Below, in pieces: positions 40,001 to 53,563 of a stretch of DNA of 64,000 nt. The notes beneath the pieces were generated by a model that was given only the letters and a program-made list of their open reading frames with translations, ran no database searches and had not been told where the DNA came from. Location of the stretch: the NCBI GenBank assembly GCA_905182995.1, contig CAJJDP010000125.1, positions 289,547 through 353,546 of the forward strand, in the 5' to 3' direction. The stretch is from Paramecium octaurelia. Taxonomy: Eukaryota > Ciliophora > Oligohymenophorea > Peniculida > Parameciidae. The first letter of the stretch is position 1. Each line of letters starts with the position of its first letter. Both the position numbers and the translations under genes were made by a program.

Positions 40001-40051
40001 CATTTGAAACAGCATATTGACTAAGAGTATAATTAGTATTTTCCAATCTGA

Positions 40052-40096
40052 CTTTTATTTTATTTTATTTTATTTTATTTTATTTTATTTTATTTT
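40052..40096. repeat. TTTTA pentanucleotide microsatellite
   Basis: About nine consecutive TTTTA units are visible. A plus-strand frame through it (Phe/Ile-rich) is a repeat artefact. Confidence 0.9.
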
Positions 40097-40603
40097 CTTT
40101 TCTTTCCTATTCCTATTTTTGTATTCTATCATCACTAATAAAAGAGAATTCCATGATCAGGATCTTAAAATTGAATGTCAAAATAAAGTAGACTCTAGAA
40201 TTTATCAAATGTGGATCATTAGTCCCTCTTATAATAACATTTTTTGATGAGTTCAAATCAAAGAATCTATCATTCATTTATAACTTCCTTGTCAATAGTA
40301 ATTACATTTTTGCTACCATAATATAATTATTATTTCAATGAGGAAGTGTAGACTATGTATTTAAAATTGAGGATGGATTGGGATCTGCATTAATAGATTC
40401 AAATTCCTAGATTGAATTGACTTCAATTGTAAATCTATGAGGATTCCTTTATTTTAGGAATGTTTGCACAGTCTTAAATATAGAACCACATATCATAAAC
40501 TAGTAAGCATAAATTCATCGACATTTTACCTAAGACTATTTTAAGAATGCTACTACAAAATAATTTAAGATATCTATTGATTATCTCTCAAAATTTTACT
40601 ATC

Positions 40604-41959
40604 TCAAGATTGGGAAAGGATTCCTAGAAAGTAACAGAAATCTACGATTAAATAACAATAAATATTATATAAATTTATTATTTAAGACAATAATCTAGAT
40701 TATAAATTAAGCCCACAACAAATAATCCATAAAAAGCCTCCCAAATTGGATTCCAATATATAAAATACTACCCAATTATTTATTTTACTATTATTTGGCA
40801 GAAAGGATTTGCTAAGCACCAATATAATGGAATTTGAGCGTGAAAGAATATCATACTGCAATTTTATATGTGCTATAAATGTCGTAATTATGAATAAAAT
40901 TATTGCATATAATATTGCAAACTTAATGTTGCCATACATTTATTTAGTCATCCATTTGTATAATCAAAATCCTTAAATCAAAAATTCATTGCATTCCCCA
41001 ATAAATGAAGAATAGTTTCCTAATCTTGTATGATAAGAGAAAGCTCACATCCAAGTTGTTTTTCTAATGATTAACCACTATTTGATAATTAGGAGAATTT
41101 GTGATTATTGTTTGAATAATGCATACTAAGATTGTAAATAATTCTGTGGAAATCGTATTGCATTTTCTATAAAATCAATAGACAGATTAAAGATTGTTGT
41201 AAACAGTTTGCCTAATAATACGATTCCATATCCATAGGCACGATTTTTTAAGTATTGGTAATCCGTAGTTTCATGAAAAACAAGCTATCCCATCAAATAC
41301 CTGCCATTTAATCTATCAAATTGCAAACTGGATGCAGTAAAATAGAGTATAGTAATTTCATTATAATAAAATTCATTTAGCAGGGTGAAGTTATAGGACT
41401 CATAATTTGTTTCTATTAAAATATAGGAGTTTATTAAATAGAATAGAAATTATTTCAATAGGGGTAATGGTTGTCATTTCTGATGAAGCTGTAGCAAATC
41501 TAATTTTGTACAATGTTATAGATAGTCATAATATCTATTAATTTATGTTCCAGACAACATAACATATTAACCACTTTAATGCCTTAGTAATTATTGGCCA
41601 CTTACAGAAACTGGCAAATCTCTTTCAATTAGTAAAAACTGTGGAATTGAACTATGGTCTTTAATATAAATATGCATAGTTTAGACTAATAGATCGCGAG
41701 AATTTTAAGAACTCATTGTAAATCGTTTCTATTTCCAATTTTTTAAATCAGACATTAAATTAGAAATAAATCTAGGAATCATAATGTTATTGGATTAGTA
41801 AAAGCTAAAAATTATTGTATTCTAGTCTCTTTAACTAAGTGCATCAGCATAGGCTGTTAGGCCATTTTCATCTAATGAATCAAAATACACATGAAATATA
41901 CTTAAACGATAGACCACATCTATTTAATATTCAAGCAAACTGACAAAATTCCAAATCAT
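40604..41959 (-). pseudogene. Large membrane-protein-like frame with three TGAs
   Basis: From ATG 41959 one frame runs 451 codons to TGA 40604-40606 with only three internal TGAs (first bases 41476, 41047, 40966). About eight would be expected by chance at this base composition. Text is convincing: MIWNFVSLLEYQIDVVYRL, DSLDENGLTAYADALSQRD, SSIPQFLLIERDLPVSVSGQ, TASSLQFDRLNGRYLMGQL and RAYGYGIVLLGKLFTTIFN. A hydrophobic segment, FAILYAIILFIITTFIAH, looks transmembrane. The TGAs fall where Trp would fit (KTTWM-x-AFSYH, LIQGF-x-LYKWM). An alternative frame also reads well near 41476, so a frameshift is possible too. It is probably a decayed gene. The family is unknown. Confidence 0.45.
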
Positions 41960-42089
41960 TTAATGATATTATTAGGATAAATAGGCATTGTGACTCATCA
42001 TTATGATTTATTGAATTGTTCCTTAAATAAAACAAATTGTTAGATATTACTTAATATTCTAGAGAATCATAGTGTTGTTGAGTAAGTAA

Positions 42090-45000
42090 TTGTTTTAATT
42101 TATCCAATTTAAAAACTAGAAGAGAGGGGATTCGATTTTGTTGAAACAATTTATTAAGTAAAATTTATTGTTGCCTAAGTCGAAATTGCAACTTTTTAAC
42201 GCAATCATTAATTTAAAATTGTATTATTAATATAATCATAATATGAATTTCGTAAAATACCCATTAAATACAAATACTTTAAACTTTTGTGATTTTCTTA
42301 TTAGAAATTTCAAAAAGTTGTGCCATTAATCTAAAGAAATCTAGAACTAAGTCTCATTAATAATATTTGCACATCGTCTAATAATTTATAAATCCATAAG
42401 TGCATTTTTTTTTGTAATTTACTTTTCTAAGCAAATCTCTTATCAACCATAATCATAATTCCGTAATCTTGCTTGCATCTTAGAACTCTAATAAAAAATT
42501 AGCCTGTTTATCTCATTGCATTAAATTCAATTAATCTTATTTTTTATTTTAATTTTATTTTTTAAAGATTTATGTCTCTCAAAAAACAAAGTGCCTTTAC
42601 TGCTCGAAGCTGGAAATCCGATCACAGCAATACATCTTCTAATGAACCTCAAAATCTATACCTTCTGCAATCTTACCTCTTACAAATGAAAATAACATGA
42701 TACTTTCGTAGATGACTATCTATTCCAAACATTTCTCCTTCTGCCATTACCTTGCCCATTCCTTCATTCAACTATATGAAAGCATAAAGACAATGAGTCT
42801 GTCAGGTACGTTTTCAGATAATTAAGTAAAATTACTAGTTCTTAGACACATCTTCATGTTTCTTAAAGTAAATTCTGATGTCAACTCAATTCCATCTTCA
42901 GACTTAGCTAGGATTATAGGTTGAATCTAATTACTAGTCGATTCAAAGTCAATAAATTTAGCAGAACAACTAGTTTAAGTCTAAGATTTTTTTTGGATAA
43001 TTTTTTATTGATGACATTGCACCTGATGCGAGAATGACAGATTGAATTCTTGTATAGGTATTTTCATTTCCAATTAACTTCTCATTTAAAATTCCTTCTC
43101 AATTATTAGATTGAAATATTACCTTTCCTGATATTATACTAAATACCTAATAAATTAAGCAACTGAATTAAGTGGTCTAAACTTATCAGTTTTTGCAATT
43201 TGCTAATTATTTAGCAAACGATTTTAATCGTTCTTCACATTATCTGAGAGAATAGTATCTAACTTTCATTACTTCTTTTTTTTAGTGTTATGCAATATAA
43301 GATGCGATGTCTTTAAGCCTCAGAATTATCTTTTAGTTTCTTCCAAAATGAATTGATAACACTTTCAAATCAATGAAATTTCTTACTCTAATTCCTCCAT
43401 AAAAACCAATTGATTCAATCTGCATCTGATCTATTAACTAAAATTTTTGATCAATTACTTATATCTTGATTCACCATATTTTAGATCTTATTAGTTTCAC
43501 TCTAATTTTGAGTTTAGTCAAATGTTGATTATTTTAGATATTTATTATTTATCTATATATTTTTTTCGTCATACTATAATATCGATATAAAAATTATACT
43601 TTAACTTCGTTATTTTTATATTACATCAAATCTCTATAATTTAGCACGCGACACCTCATGGATTTTAAACTTCTTAAACCTCTTATGATTTCATTTAATG
43701 ATACATAATATGCTTTTCCTTTCAGATTCAAGATGAAACATCTCATCTAAATTGCAAGTGTTTCAAGAGTAACAAGTGTCAAAGACTCTGTTGCGGATTT
43801 AGAAAAACTAATGGAAAATACCTATTCATTTTGTAGGTAAAACATTACTAATGAATTCCATTTCAACATTTGCTAGTAGTAGAGATCAAGTTGCATGCGA
43901 GCGGCACCTAATTTATCAGAAGATGAGTTATATTAAGCGTGAGGGTTTGCTTCAGTTGCTCTATTCAGCAATTAATCAAAATAACAAACAATTTCCTGAT
44001 TAACAAATCATCGTGACACTCTTAAATTAGAAATAAAAGTATATATTTTTAAACTAATTTCCTTCAAAAACCCAAAAAAAATGTCTTTCTTTTTTTGAAT
44101 ATTTATGATAAGAAATTAAAAAAACTCTGAAATTTTAGAAGTGTAAATATAAAACAGTAAAATAAAGTTAAAACCCCATTTATGGTGAATTATGAAGTTC
44201 AATAGACTTCATATATTCCAAAGGCTCAAAAGTCTTAATTTCTTATTAAATATGTGTTTAAATTGCAAATAATCTAATATTATTTTCTCAATGTGCACCA
44301 GCCTATAAATATATCGAGTAGCTAATTATGATTTAGGATTATTGTTATTTTATCTAAGACAATTGAATAAGAAGTCAAATCAAAATTTATAAATAAATCT
44401 TAAATTCTGTTTTTAGTATAGATATCGTTATAGGATTAGATTTCAACTTATAAACTTGCCTCATTTTAGAAAGTCAGACTCCACAATTGTAATCCATTCT
44501 ATTTAAAGAAAGTCAGGAAGAAATTTTTAAACTTGTTGAACTTAATTTCAATTCACAACTTCCGCTTAGAGAAAACCCTTTAAGTGATCATCATGTTAAC
44601 AATTCCGATAATCTTTTGTGCTTTCTAGTCTTAGATTTTAAGGTCACAATATAAGTATTATTTAAAGTCAAAGAAGCCATCTCCTTATTTTTGTATATTT
44701 ATAAGCAATCCTTGTGTATCCATAAATCCTGTATCGAACCAAAAATAACAACTCAAGTGAATTTCAGTCTAAACGGTTTGAGTTCATAGAATTCTGTCAT
44801 TATTCATCTAGTTCACAAAAAATTTTATCAGCTTCAATAACCAAGAAGTAAATCTTGATAAATGATTTTTATTTATTTTTTATGCATTAAATATTTGATT
44901 TGACCTTCTTATTTTAAGTCAGTAACATTTAGTTGCTCGATTTACAATCTATCAGATTATAATCTAACAAGGCATTTAATTTCTATAAGACTTAATCTGA

Positions 45001-45130
45001 GAGAAATGGTAACTGTCATAATTTGATTTAGTTAAAGATTGAAAGGATGAAATAAAGCATTATAATTCTTATATCATCTTTATTATTGAGGACTTCAGTA
45101 TTTATTTTATAATTATTATTAAAGATAAAA
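42090..45130. other. AT-rich stretch with scattered short frames
   Basis: No intact gene is recognised. Short protein-like pieces occur on the plus strand: MSLKKQSAFTARSWKS at 42571, a Cys-rich piece LNCKCFKSNKCQRLCC near 43750, and RHLIYQKMSYIKREGLLQLL near 43900. They are in different frames and separated by TGAs, so they may be relics. The rest shows nothing I can name. Confidence 0.35.
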
Positions 45131-45131
45131 T

Positions 45132-45699
45132 TCAATTCAATGAGAAGTTTAAACAAATCAATTTATAAAGGTATTAGATGAAAATTTTTTGTTTAAGGGA
45201 GAGATTATTCTGCCTTTTTGTAATGATGGACTATTTATATAACATTCTAAATGAATCAAGTGTAACAAATCTTATATTAATTTATTTTGGATTACAAAAC
45301 CTCCTAAAAGTTGGACTTTGAAGTTTGAGATTCCCAATATCGTAAAATGAGATATTTGAAAACGCTAAAATAATTGAATTTCCTTTCAATTTCCATGTGT
45401 AATACAATAAATAATAAAATACATCATTAAAACAGATTCCCTTACTTTCTCCTGAAAACCAGTTGTTTTTTTTCTTCAAAATTAATTGATTCTCTTGATG
45501 ATAAGATTGCTCCTCCATTTAATTGTAAAACATTCTTATATTTGCGTCTGATTGCTGATAATGCTGAATCCCATTTTTTCAAACAAATTTCATTTGTATT
45601 AAATAATACTTCATGCATTACACCACATCCTACTATATATTCTGATTTGGGAGTTCTTATGACAATTTTTGAATATATTCCTATCTCATTAATAATCAA
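45132..45699 (-). CDS. Hypothetical protein, about 180 aa
   Basis: From ATG 45699 the text is MIINEIGIYSKIVIRTPKSE, YIVGCGVMHEVLFNTNE, SALSAIRRKYKNVLQLNGGA. A 19-nt intron (GTTTTC...GTAAG, near 45455) leads to ICFNDVFYYLLYYTWKLKGN and KLQSPTFRRFCNPKQINIRF, ending at TGA 45132-45134. Without splicing, the two halves are in different frames. The text is hydrophobic and Tyr/Phe-rich without a clear membrane helix. It is one of the few nearly intact frames in this half. The family is not recognised. Confidence 0.45.
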
Positions 45700-48600
45700 A
45701 ACATGAAATAGAATAACTGAGAAAACAAAATTTACTCAGATTCAATTTTAATGATAATAATCAATAAGGAATCATTGTTGAAACTATTACACATATTTAA
45801 CTTTATACAATATTTATTTGTTCACATCAAATGTAATTGCTCTTATTTAATCATTCAAAAATTTTGAAATTCTGAAAACTAAGATAACACATTTTTTGTA
45901 TAACCTATGCTAATATTAAATTGCTTATGAACTGGAAATTAAAAAATACAGTACTTACCTTACATAAATTGTAGAAAAACAATGTTTCAATCTAAGCTAT
46001 AGTTGAGATGGATCATATCAAACAAAATCAAATATTTGGATTCTGAGAGCTAAATTCAAACAAAAAGTATAAATTTGATATCAGTTGAATTTAACTCAGC
46101 TGAAAAATGAATGATAATTTATACAGTCAAAGGTAAAAAAGGAAAGATTTCTTGAGAAGCCAATCTTATTAAAGTAATCAAACGGTTAATTAAATCTAAT
46201 TGATCATTTCAAATTTTGATCATGATTAATCACATGCTTATCGTATCTGTTTGTTTTAAATCAGAATATCTATTTACTCAAATAGATACTAAAAACACAT
46301 TTGAATAGATAAATATAATTGAACTAGCCATGTGTTTTATGTAGAGTCTTTAATATGTGAGCATGTGTAATTGCAATTGCATCAATTTTCTTGCAAAATA
46401 TGTTAGAGCTTTTACAAAATAGCTCATTAAGCCCAAAATTCATTTAAGTAAAACAGGCAATTTCACCTACAACTTTTTTCATTTACTGCAATAATGCAAT
46501 TCCTTTATATTCAAGATTAAAGGTATTTTACATAATATTGCTTTGTGCCATTATGTAGTTTTCTTTTTGGATTTTAGATTTTACTTTAGCAGCTTCATAT
46601 CTTTATCTATATATCTAGGATACATTGATTCATAGTTGTTTTATCATATTATGGTTATCAAAGTTAACAAGAAGATTAAATATATCTTTATAGTCTATAC
46701 ACCCAAACATATATTAACTCGCTTGATAAATGCCAAATTAAATGATTAAACTATTGGTCTATAATTTAAATTCTTTTAAATAGGTAAAAATTTATAGTCT
46801 CATTTTCTAAAGAGATGATGTAATAGAATTATAAATATAAAATTAAGTTGAATGGCAATGGTCATCGTTCAAAATAAGTAATTTTAATTGATTACTTTTC
46901 ATTAAATTATGTATTAAAATTGTTAACATTTATCCCTAATTAAAATTTACATTTTGAGATTAAAATGTTTTTGTAAATATCTTTTATCTTAATGAGACAA
47001 TATTGAAAAATTGTAATTAATAACGAATTAATTATATATTCAACCTTGTACAAAATTAGGGTCTTTTAAAATATCAAAGTAAGTGAACTTCTACCCAAAA
47101 ACCTCTTTTTCAAATATGTATAAATAGTATTAATAGAACATAAAATTTATTCAAAATCTTTTTCACCAGAGATGAATATTTATTATATAGTAGTTGAAAC
47201 TGATTTTGCAATGAAATAAAGTTAGTTTATTTCATTCTCGAAAGATTTTATTGTTTTATATTAATTTAATTAACTTTGATTGATATTTCTCTAATATATG
47301 GTTGAACTCTAAGTTAATACAGGCAATTATAAATTTAGATTAGGAATGATCATTCAATATAATTAGGGTTATATAAAACAACGAAGAAATAGCGAGTAAC
47401 TCAATCTCAAGATTGATACATTTGACAGGCTATACTCACATTCTCTTGTTGTTTTCTCTTCTATTAAAAGATAATTGCTTTAAATTTAATCAATTGAATC
47501 TCATTTAAAATTGCTTACAGGAGTAACAATAGCTCTATTAAACTATGGGTCATTATTAGAAAATTTAAATGATATTCAGTTATATCAGAAAAAAAACAAA
47601 TAAAAGGATTTTTTTCTTAGTTTAATTTGATAATTACTGTTTTGCAATTCACAATATTAGTTTATGAATACTTTTTATTATATATGAACATTTTACTTTT
47701 ATATGATAAAATTATTATAAATTGATAATTATAAAAGTTCAAAACTACTCTGAAATTCGAATAACTAATAATCACTTTGTAGCTTTTCATCTTTCGATTT
47801 TTTTCCTATGATCCTTAAAAAATCAACTTCATAGTATAGGTTTCTTTCACAAGTCTTTACAAAAATTAGAGTATTTTATACTTTCAATTTAATTCTTTTT
47901 AAATTATTCCCATATTTTAATTTTTGAGGAGTATTTTATATTCCTTCCCAATCGGCATATCAAAATCGACTTCATCCACCAGTCTTTTGAGTCTCATTGA
48001 AGAATTGATCTAATCTGTAAAGATGTTAGGTTATCAGTTATTCTTCACAATAAGGCCTTTTTTAAGATAATCAGTTTAGTTATTTGCTGATTGGTAAATT
48101 TTTTAGATTGAATTTGTCGTTTATCTCTCTCTAGTATTTTTGATGGTTATTTTGATTGGAGCTCTTTAAATCTCTTATTATACCTAAGCCCTTTTTATTC
48201 TAAGATTTTTAGAGTGCTTCTGAGCCTTCATACAGTCTATCTATGCAAGTAATCTATAAAGATCTTCTTTAATACCTATCTTATTATTAAGAGTTATTCA
48301 GGTATACCATTATAACAAAATGGCAGTCAATAGGATCAATACGATCGATGCATTGGTTTTATAGGCAAGTGACTTTTAAATTAATTCAAGGTTCTTATGC
48401 TGAAAAAGGAGGTAATGGGATAAAAGAGAAGGATCTTGCATTCTCAAATGACTCAAATGCAACCATGTTGAAGAAAATAGGGCTCCAAACAGCATGAGAT
48501 TGAATTATTGTATTGTCAAGCTCAACCTCAGTAAAGTTGGCTGCATAATAGATGCATCGATAACTATTGAAAAGAAAAGCTCAACATAAACAAATATTTC

Positions 48601-48701
48601 AGTACTGCTCTAGCTTTTGTAGTAAATGCAAAGTATTACAGGTAAAAAAAAGAGACTGAAACTTATATGAGATAATCAAGTTTCTGTTAGCATAAAACAA
48701 A
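45700..48701. other. AT-rich, no gene recognised
   Basis: Three kilobases at very low GC. I see no start-to-stop frame with protein character on either strand, no RNA gene and no tandem repeat. It looks like non-coding or fully decayed DNA. Confidence 0.4.
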
Positions 48702-49230
48702 ATGGAAACTAATATTGAAATAGAAGTAAACTATAAAATACTCCTATTTCAATTACTATATAATAAATTAAAATTAATGTATTCATCAACTACTAAATTA
48801 ATTCAATTTTGTAATTACAACCAGAAATTGGGACTAGTTTATAACATAAATATGTATTCAAAAAATGAAAGAAATCAAAATTACTTATAATCTTTGAATC
48901 AATTAGATTGTTCACAATTAAATTTTTAATTCTAAATGCCATCAAACCTTTTTGGTTCTAGTATTTCTTAGACAATAAGTCTAATGTTAAATCAATGGAT
49001 CTGTGAGCAAAAGAAAGATTTATAATTACAAACGTATTTTGATGCTGCACTTAATAATGTTTGTCATTCTGCATTTATTTTTAGTGATATTAAAATAATC
49101 CATCATTGAAATTTAGTTCATTCTGACCTTAATGTAGTGAAACTACCTGTTTTAAGTATTCAAATTGCTAATTTGAAAATGGCAATTCATGCATTTAAAT
49201 TCCTATTCTTATACAATTGCATCTGCTTAA
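48702..49230 (+). pseudogene. Protein-kinase-like fragment with in-frame TGA
   Basis: From ATG 48702 a 135-codon frame reads METNIEIEVNYKILLFQLL and later KKDLQLQTYFDAALNNVCHS, stopping at TGA 49107-49109. The same frame continues NLVHSDLNVVKLPVLSI, so the join is FSDIKIIHH-TGA-NLVHSDLN. That resembles the helix and catalytic loop of a kinase (xxHxxxIxHxDLKPEN) with several changes. No Mg loop or C-lobe is seen afterwards. It is likely a relic. Confidence 0.4.
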
Positions 49231-50874
49231 AAGTTGATGGTACTTGATCTTTCTTAAAATTTTTAGGCTATTTAACGCTTTTCTCAAGTATATTTTCATC
49301 TTGGATAAATATACTTGTAATCTTAGTAAAGAGGATATATCTTTATAACTCTTATGATTTCTATTATCATTTATGGTTTGCTCAATTAATCACAGTTGAT
49401 GAATGTAGCAGCATTTAACTAGTCAACTTCTAATGCTATGTAAAAGGTACAACTAATGAGACTGGGGTAAACTTCCCTAAAATAATAAGTCACAAATATT
49501 GCATTATATTCTTGGCGCTTATAAATAGGAAGAGTGGATCTAGTGCTGTTTGTGAGAATAATCAAGCATTATGAGAGATGATCAAAATATTTTTCAAGTT
49601 TGTGCAAATTAATACTCCCTTTAGTCTTTCAGCCTCAACATCTTTAACTTTTAAATTATTCCAAATATGTTTTATAGGACTTATAAAGCGGTTTGCCACA
49701 TGCTTATGATCATTTATTCCATCAATTGATCATAAAATTGTGCATAACTATCCCCATCCTTGCAAAACTACTTCTATCGAAATTTATTGTTATAGTTCCT
49801 AACCCTGACAATTATTTTTCCAATTCATCGAAATATGCTACACGTGATTCAGGCTATAGCAATAATTAATATAGAAAAATGCAATTCTAAATTTTTCATA
49901 TAAATAATATAGATCTAACCTGTGTCCCTTATCTCATCTAACAGGAAATTGGCTTCTCTTTGTAAATGGGCAAAATTTGTATTATTTTGATTCTCTAATA
50001 ATGATTGTGCTAAATGAATGCTAACACAAAAAGGAATATTCTTTTTCAGATCCTAATAGAATTATTCAGCATTTCGTTAATCTAATCATAAGTTTATGTT
50101 AATACCCCAGTTTTTCTGCTTATTTTATTATGGGCTATTATACAAATGTACTAAATGGAAATTTTAAACATCAGAGATGTTCCAAGAATTTAATTTTAAA
50201 GGGAAATTAATTGCTAATAAGTTTAGTTTTAAGCTTGCGAACCAATGTAACTAGCTCAAAATGGACTTGTTGAAATTGATTATCCTAATATTGAAGTATT
50301 TGCTTTGTTTATATATTGCGGTGCATTTGAAAGCAGTACTTATCTCAAGTTTTTTTAACAAAGCCTGCTATATCAAACATGTAAATAATGCTTAAATGCA
50401 TAAGATAATTGTGATAAATATGTGAGGCTATTATCATTATCCTGAAGTAAAACAATGCACTAATATTAAGGTTGTAATATTTACGATTCTACTTTATTGA
50501 CTTTCATAACAAACATAATTTACATATAAACAGTAAATTCAATGTCAGACAAATTTCACATTTTTTTCGGTGAGAACATTACCTTTTATTCAAAAATCTT
50601 ATAAACAACAAAAAGACTAAATAAAAAATTGAATCAAACGAATGTATTTCTAATTTTTTTCAGAAGCAATCTCCTCTGCCTCTAAACTAATAAAACAATA
50701 GCATTTATTTCAAAGAGGTTGTAACAGCAGCCAACATATCCAAAAAAATTCAATTATTGTTCCGGGTTAAATCTGGAATTGTAATAAAATTTTCTTGATA
50801 ATTTTTCATAAATAACAGAATAGAGGGATAATAGAAATTGAAATATCATCGAATCAACATTAATGTCACTATAT
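49231..50874. other. AT-rich, no gene recognised
   Basis: Only short unrelated frames; nothing recognisable on either strand. Confidence 0.35.
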
Positions 50875-52218
50875 GAAGATTATTTAATAAAAATATGGGG
50901 TGTTATGAATTCTTAATGTACAAATATACTAGAAGATCTTTAATTGCAATAGTATAATAACAATTTATTTATTTACGATGATTATATGTTTAAAATACAG
51001 AAAAAAAAAGATGATATGATAAAGAGTTGATGATCTAACTAATTATATCATAACAGAATTTTCAGGGTATTCTGGAGAAATATCATTATTGGTTTTTCTT
51101 AAAATAATTAACGTTATTGTTTAACTATGCTAATTAGATATATCAATTTCCTAAAATAATGAGAAGTCTGAATAAATGAGACTATTAGGATAAAAATTGC
51201 AGGAATCTACAATATCCTTAAAGTTGTAAATAGCATCAGTTATAATTACAAAAGATCAAAATTAATTTCAGGATAGGAGAATGAAGGCCATTAGAACTTA
51301 GTCTTAGATATATGATTTTCTCCTGATTTACTAACACTTCTTTCTCGTTGCAAAGAGGAACAAGTGATTATTTGAGATGTTGAGAAACAAGAAAAACCGT
51401 TTATATATGAACAAGCAAATTTAGTTCTGTTTTACCCTACTTGTCCAACAGAATATCGTTTATTTTTGATAACTAAAGATAAAATTTTATTTGGGATATT
51501 ATTTAAGAATAAATTATAGTACCATCTTCAGTTTTTCAATGAAAAATAATAATAAAAAAGTTTAAACAGTTATTCTTAAATTGATAAGAGGATAACGCTA
51601 TAACTTCTATTGGTATTTCAAAAAATGCCTAATAATTACTTTATTGTTTGAATAAAGGCGATATGTAATTTTTTGAGTACAGATTAGTAAAGTTGGACAA
51701 AATTTGTTACTTCCCATTCATCGAAAGTTAATTATTTTTGTTTATAATCTTATACTAATTCTTAAGTATAGTAAAATACAATAGTGTCTGAAAATGATGA
51801 TAACACAATTTTAATTTAGAAACAAAATGTCAAATCTTCCAATCTTGATAAACAGTTCGATGATTATAAGGGCGAAAATAATGTTTTAAATTATCTTACT
51901 TTTGGTAACAGGAAGGGAAGAACTTTTATTTTGGGATGGAGATTGTGGCCAAGGCATTCTACCAAGTAAAGATATTCTAGCCTTTGGGATGACTCATAGA
52001 ATGATGAATTTGTGGAAATTTAAAGATAAGAAACTTATTTAACAGATATAGGGTATTAATGAAAAAATTGGATCAAATTTTTTCTATCGATTCAAAATAT
52101 TGGATCAGAGATAAAGTTTATGTTCTTATCAATATGATAAAAAGTTGGGAATAGTTGAAAGTGAATAATTCTAATTCTCATTTCAAAAGTTTGTACAAAT
52201 ACTATTATTTTAAGCTGA
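50875..52218. repeat. Direct repeat C, copy 1 (1344 bp, ends at N)
   Basis: Identical by eye to 52220-53563 (offset 1345), separated by the N at 52219. As with repeat A, copy 1 ends at the N and copy 2 starts right after it. Confidence 0.93.
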
Positions 52219-52219
52219 N

Positions 52220-53563
52220 GAAGATTATTTAATAAAAATATGGGGTGTTATGAATTCTTAATGTACAAATATACTAGAAGATCTTTAATTGCAATAGTAT
52301 AATAACAATTTATTTATTTACGATGATTATATGTTTAAAATACAGAAAAAAAAAGATGATATGATAAAGAGTTGATGATCTAACTAATTATATCATAACA
52401 GAATTTTCAGGGTATTCTGGAGAAATATCATTATTGGTTTTTCTTAAAATAATTAACGTTATTGTTTAACTATGCTAATTAGATATATCAATTTCCTAAA
52501 ATAATGAGAAGTCTGAATAAATGAGACTATTAGGATAAAAATTGCAGGAATCTACAATATCCTTAAAGTTGTAAATAGCATCAGTTATAATTACAAAAGA
52601 TCAAAATTAATTTCAGGATAGGAGAATGAAGGCCATTAGAACTTAGTCTTAGATATATGATTTTCTCCTGATTTACTAACACTTCTTTCTCGTTGCAAAG
52701 AGGAACAAGTGATTATTTGAGATGTTGAGAAACAAGAAAAACCGTTTATATATGAACAAGCAAATTTAGTTCTGTTTTACCCTACTTGTCCAACAGAATA
52801 TCGTTTATTTTTGATAACTAAAGATAAAATTTTATTTGGGATATTATTTAAGAATAAATTATAGTACCATCTTCAGTTTTTCAATGAAAAATAATAATAA
52901 AAAAGTTTAAACAGTTATTCTTAAATTGATAAGAGGATAACGCTATAACTTCTATTGGTATTTCAAAAAATGCCTAATAATTACTTTATTGTTTGAATAA
53001 AGGCGATATGTAATTTTTTGAGTACAGATTAGTAAAGTTGGACAAAATTTGTTACTTCCCATTCATCGAAAGTTAATTATTTTTGTTTATAATCTTATAC
53101 TAATTCTTAAGTATAGTAAAATACAATAGTGTCTGAAAATGATGATAACACAATTTTAATTTAGAAACAAAATGTCAAATCTTCCAATCTTGATAAACAG
53201 TTCGATGATTATAAGGGCGAAAATAATGTTTTAAATTATCTTACTTTTGGTAACAGGAAGGGAAGAACTTTTATTTTGGGATGGAGATTGTGGCCAAGGC
53301 ATTCTACCAAGTAAAGATATTCTAGCCTTTGGGATGACTCATAGAATGATGAATTTGTGGAAATTTAAAGATAAGAAACTTATTTAACAGATATAGGGTA
53401 TTAATGAAAAAATTGGATCAAATTTTTTCTATCGATTCAAAATATTGGATCAGAGATAAAGTTTATGTTCTTATCAATATGATAAAAAGTTGGGAATAGT
53501 TGAAAGTGAATAATTCTAATTCTCATTTCAAAAGTTTGTACAAATACTATTATTTTAAGCTGA
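52220..53563. repeat. Direct repeat C, copy 2
   Basis: Second copy of 50875-52218. The sequence continues past 53563 into unique DNA, which completes the reading frame cut in copy 1. Confidence 0.93.

Noticed and set aside
40017..40247. Phe/Ile-rich plus ORF
   Set aside because: It is created by the TTTTA microsatellite and lacks conserved character.
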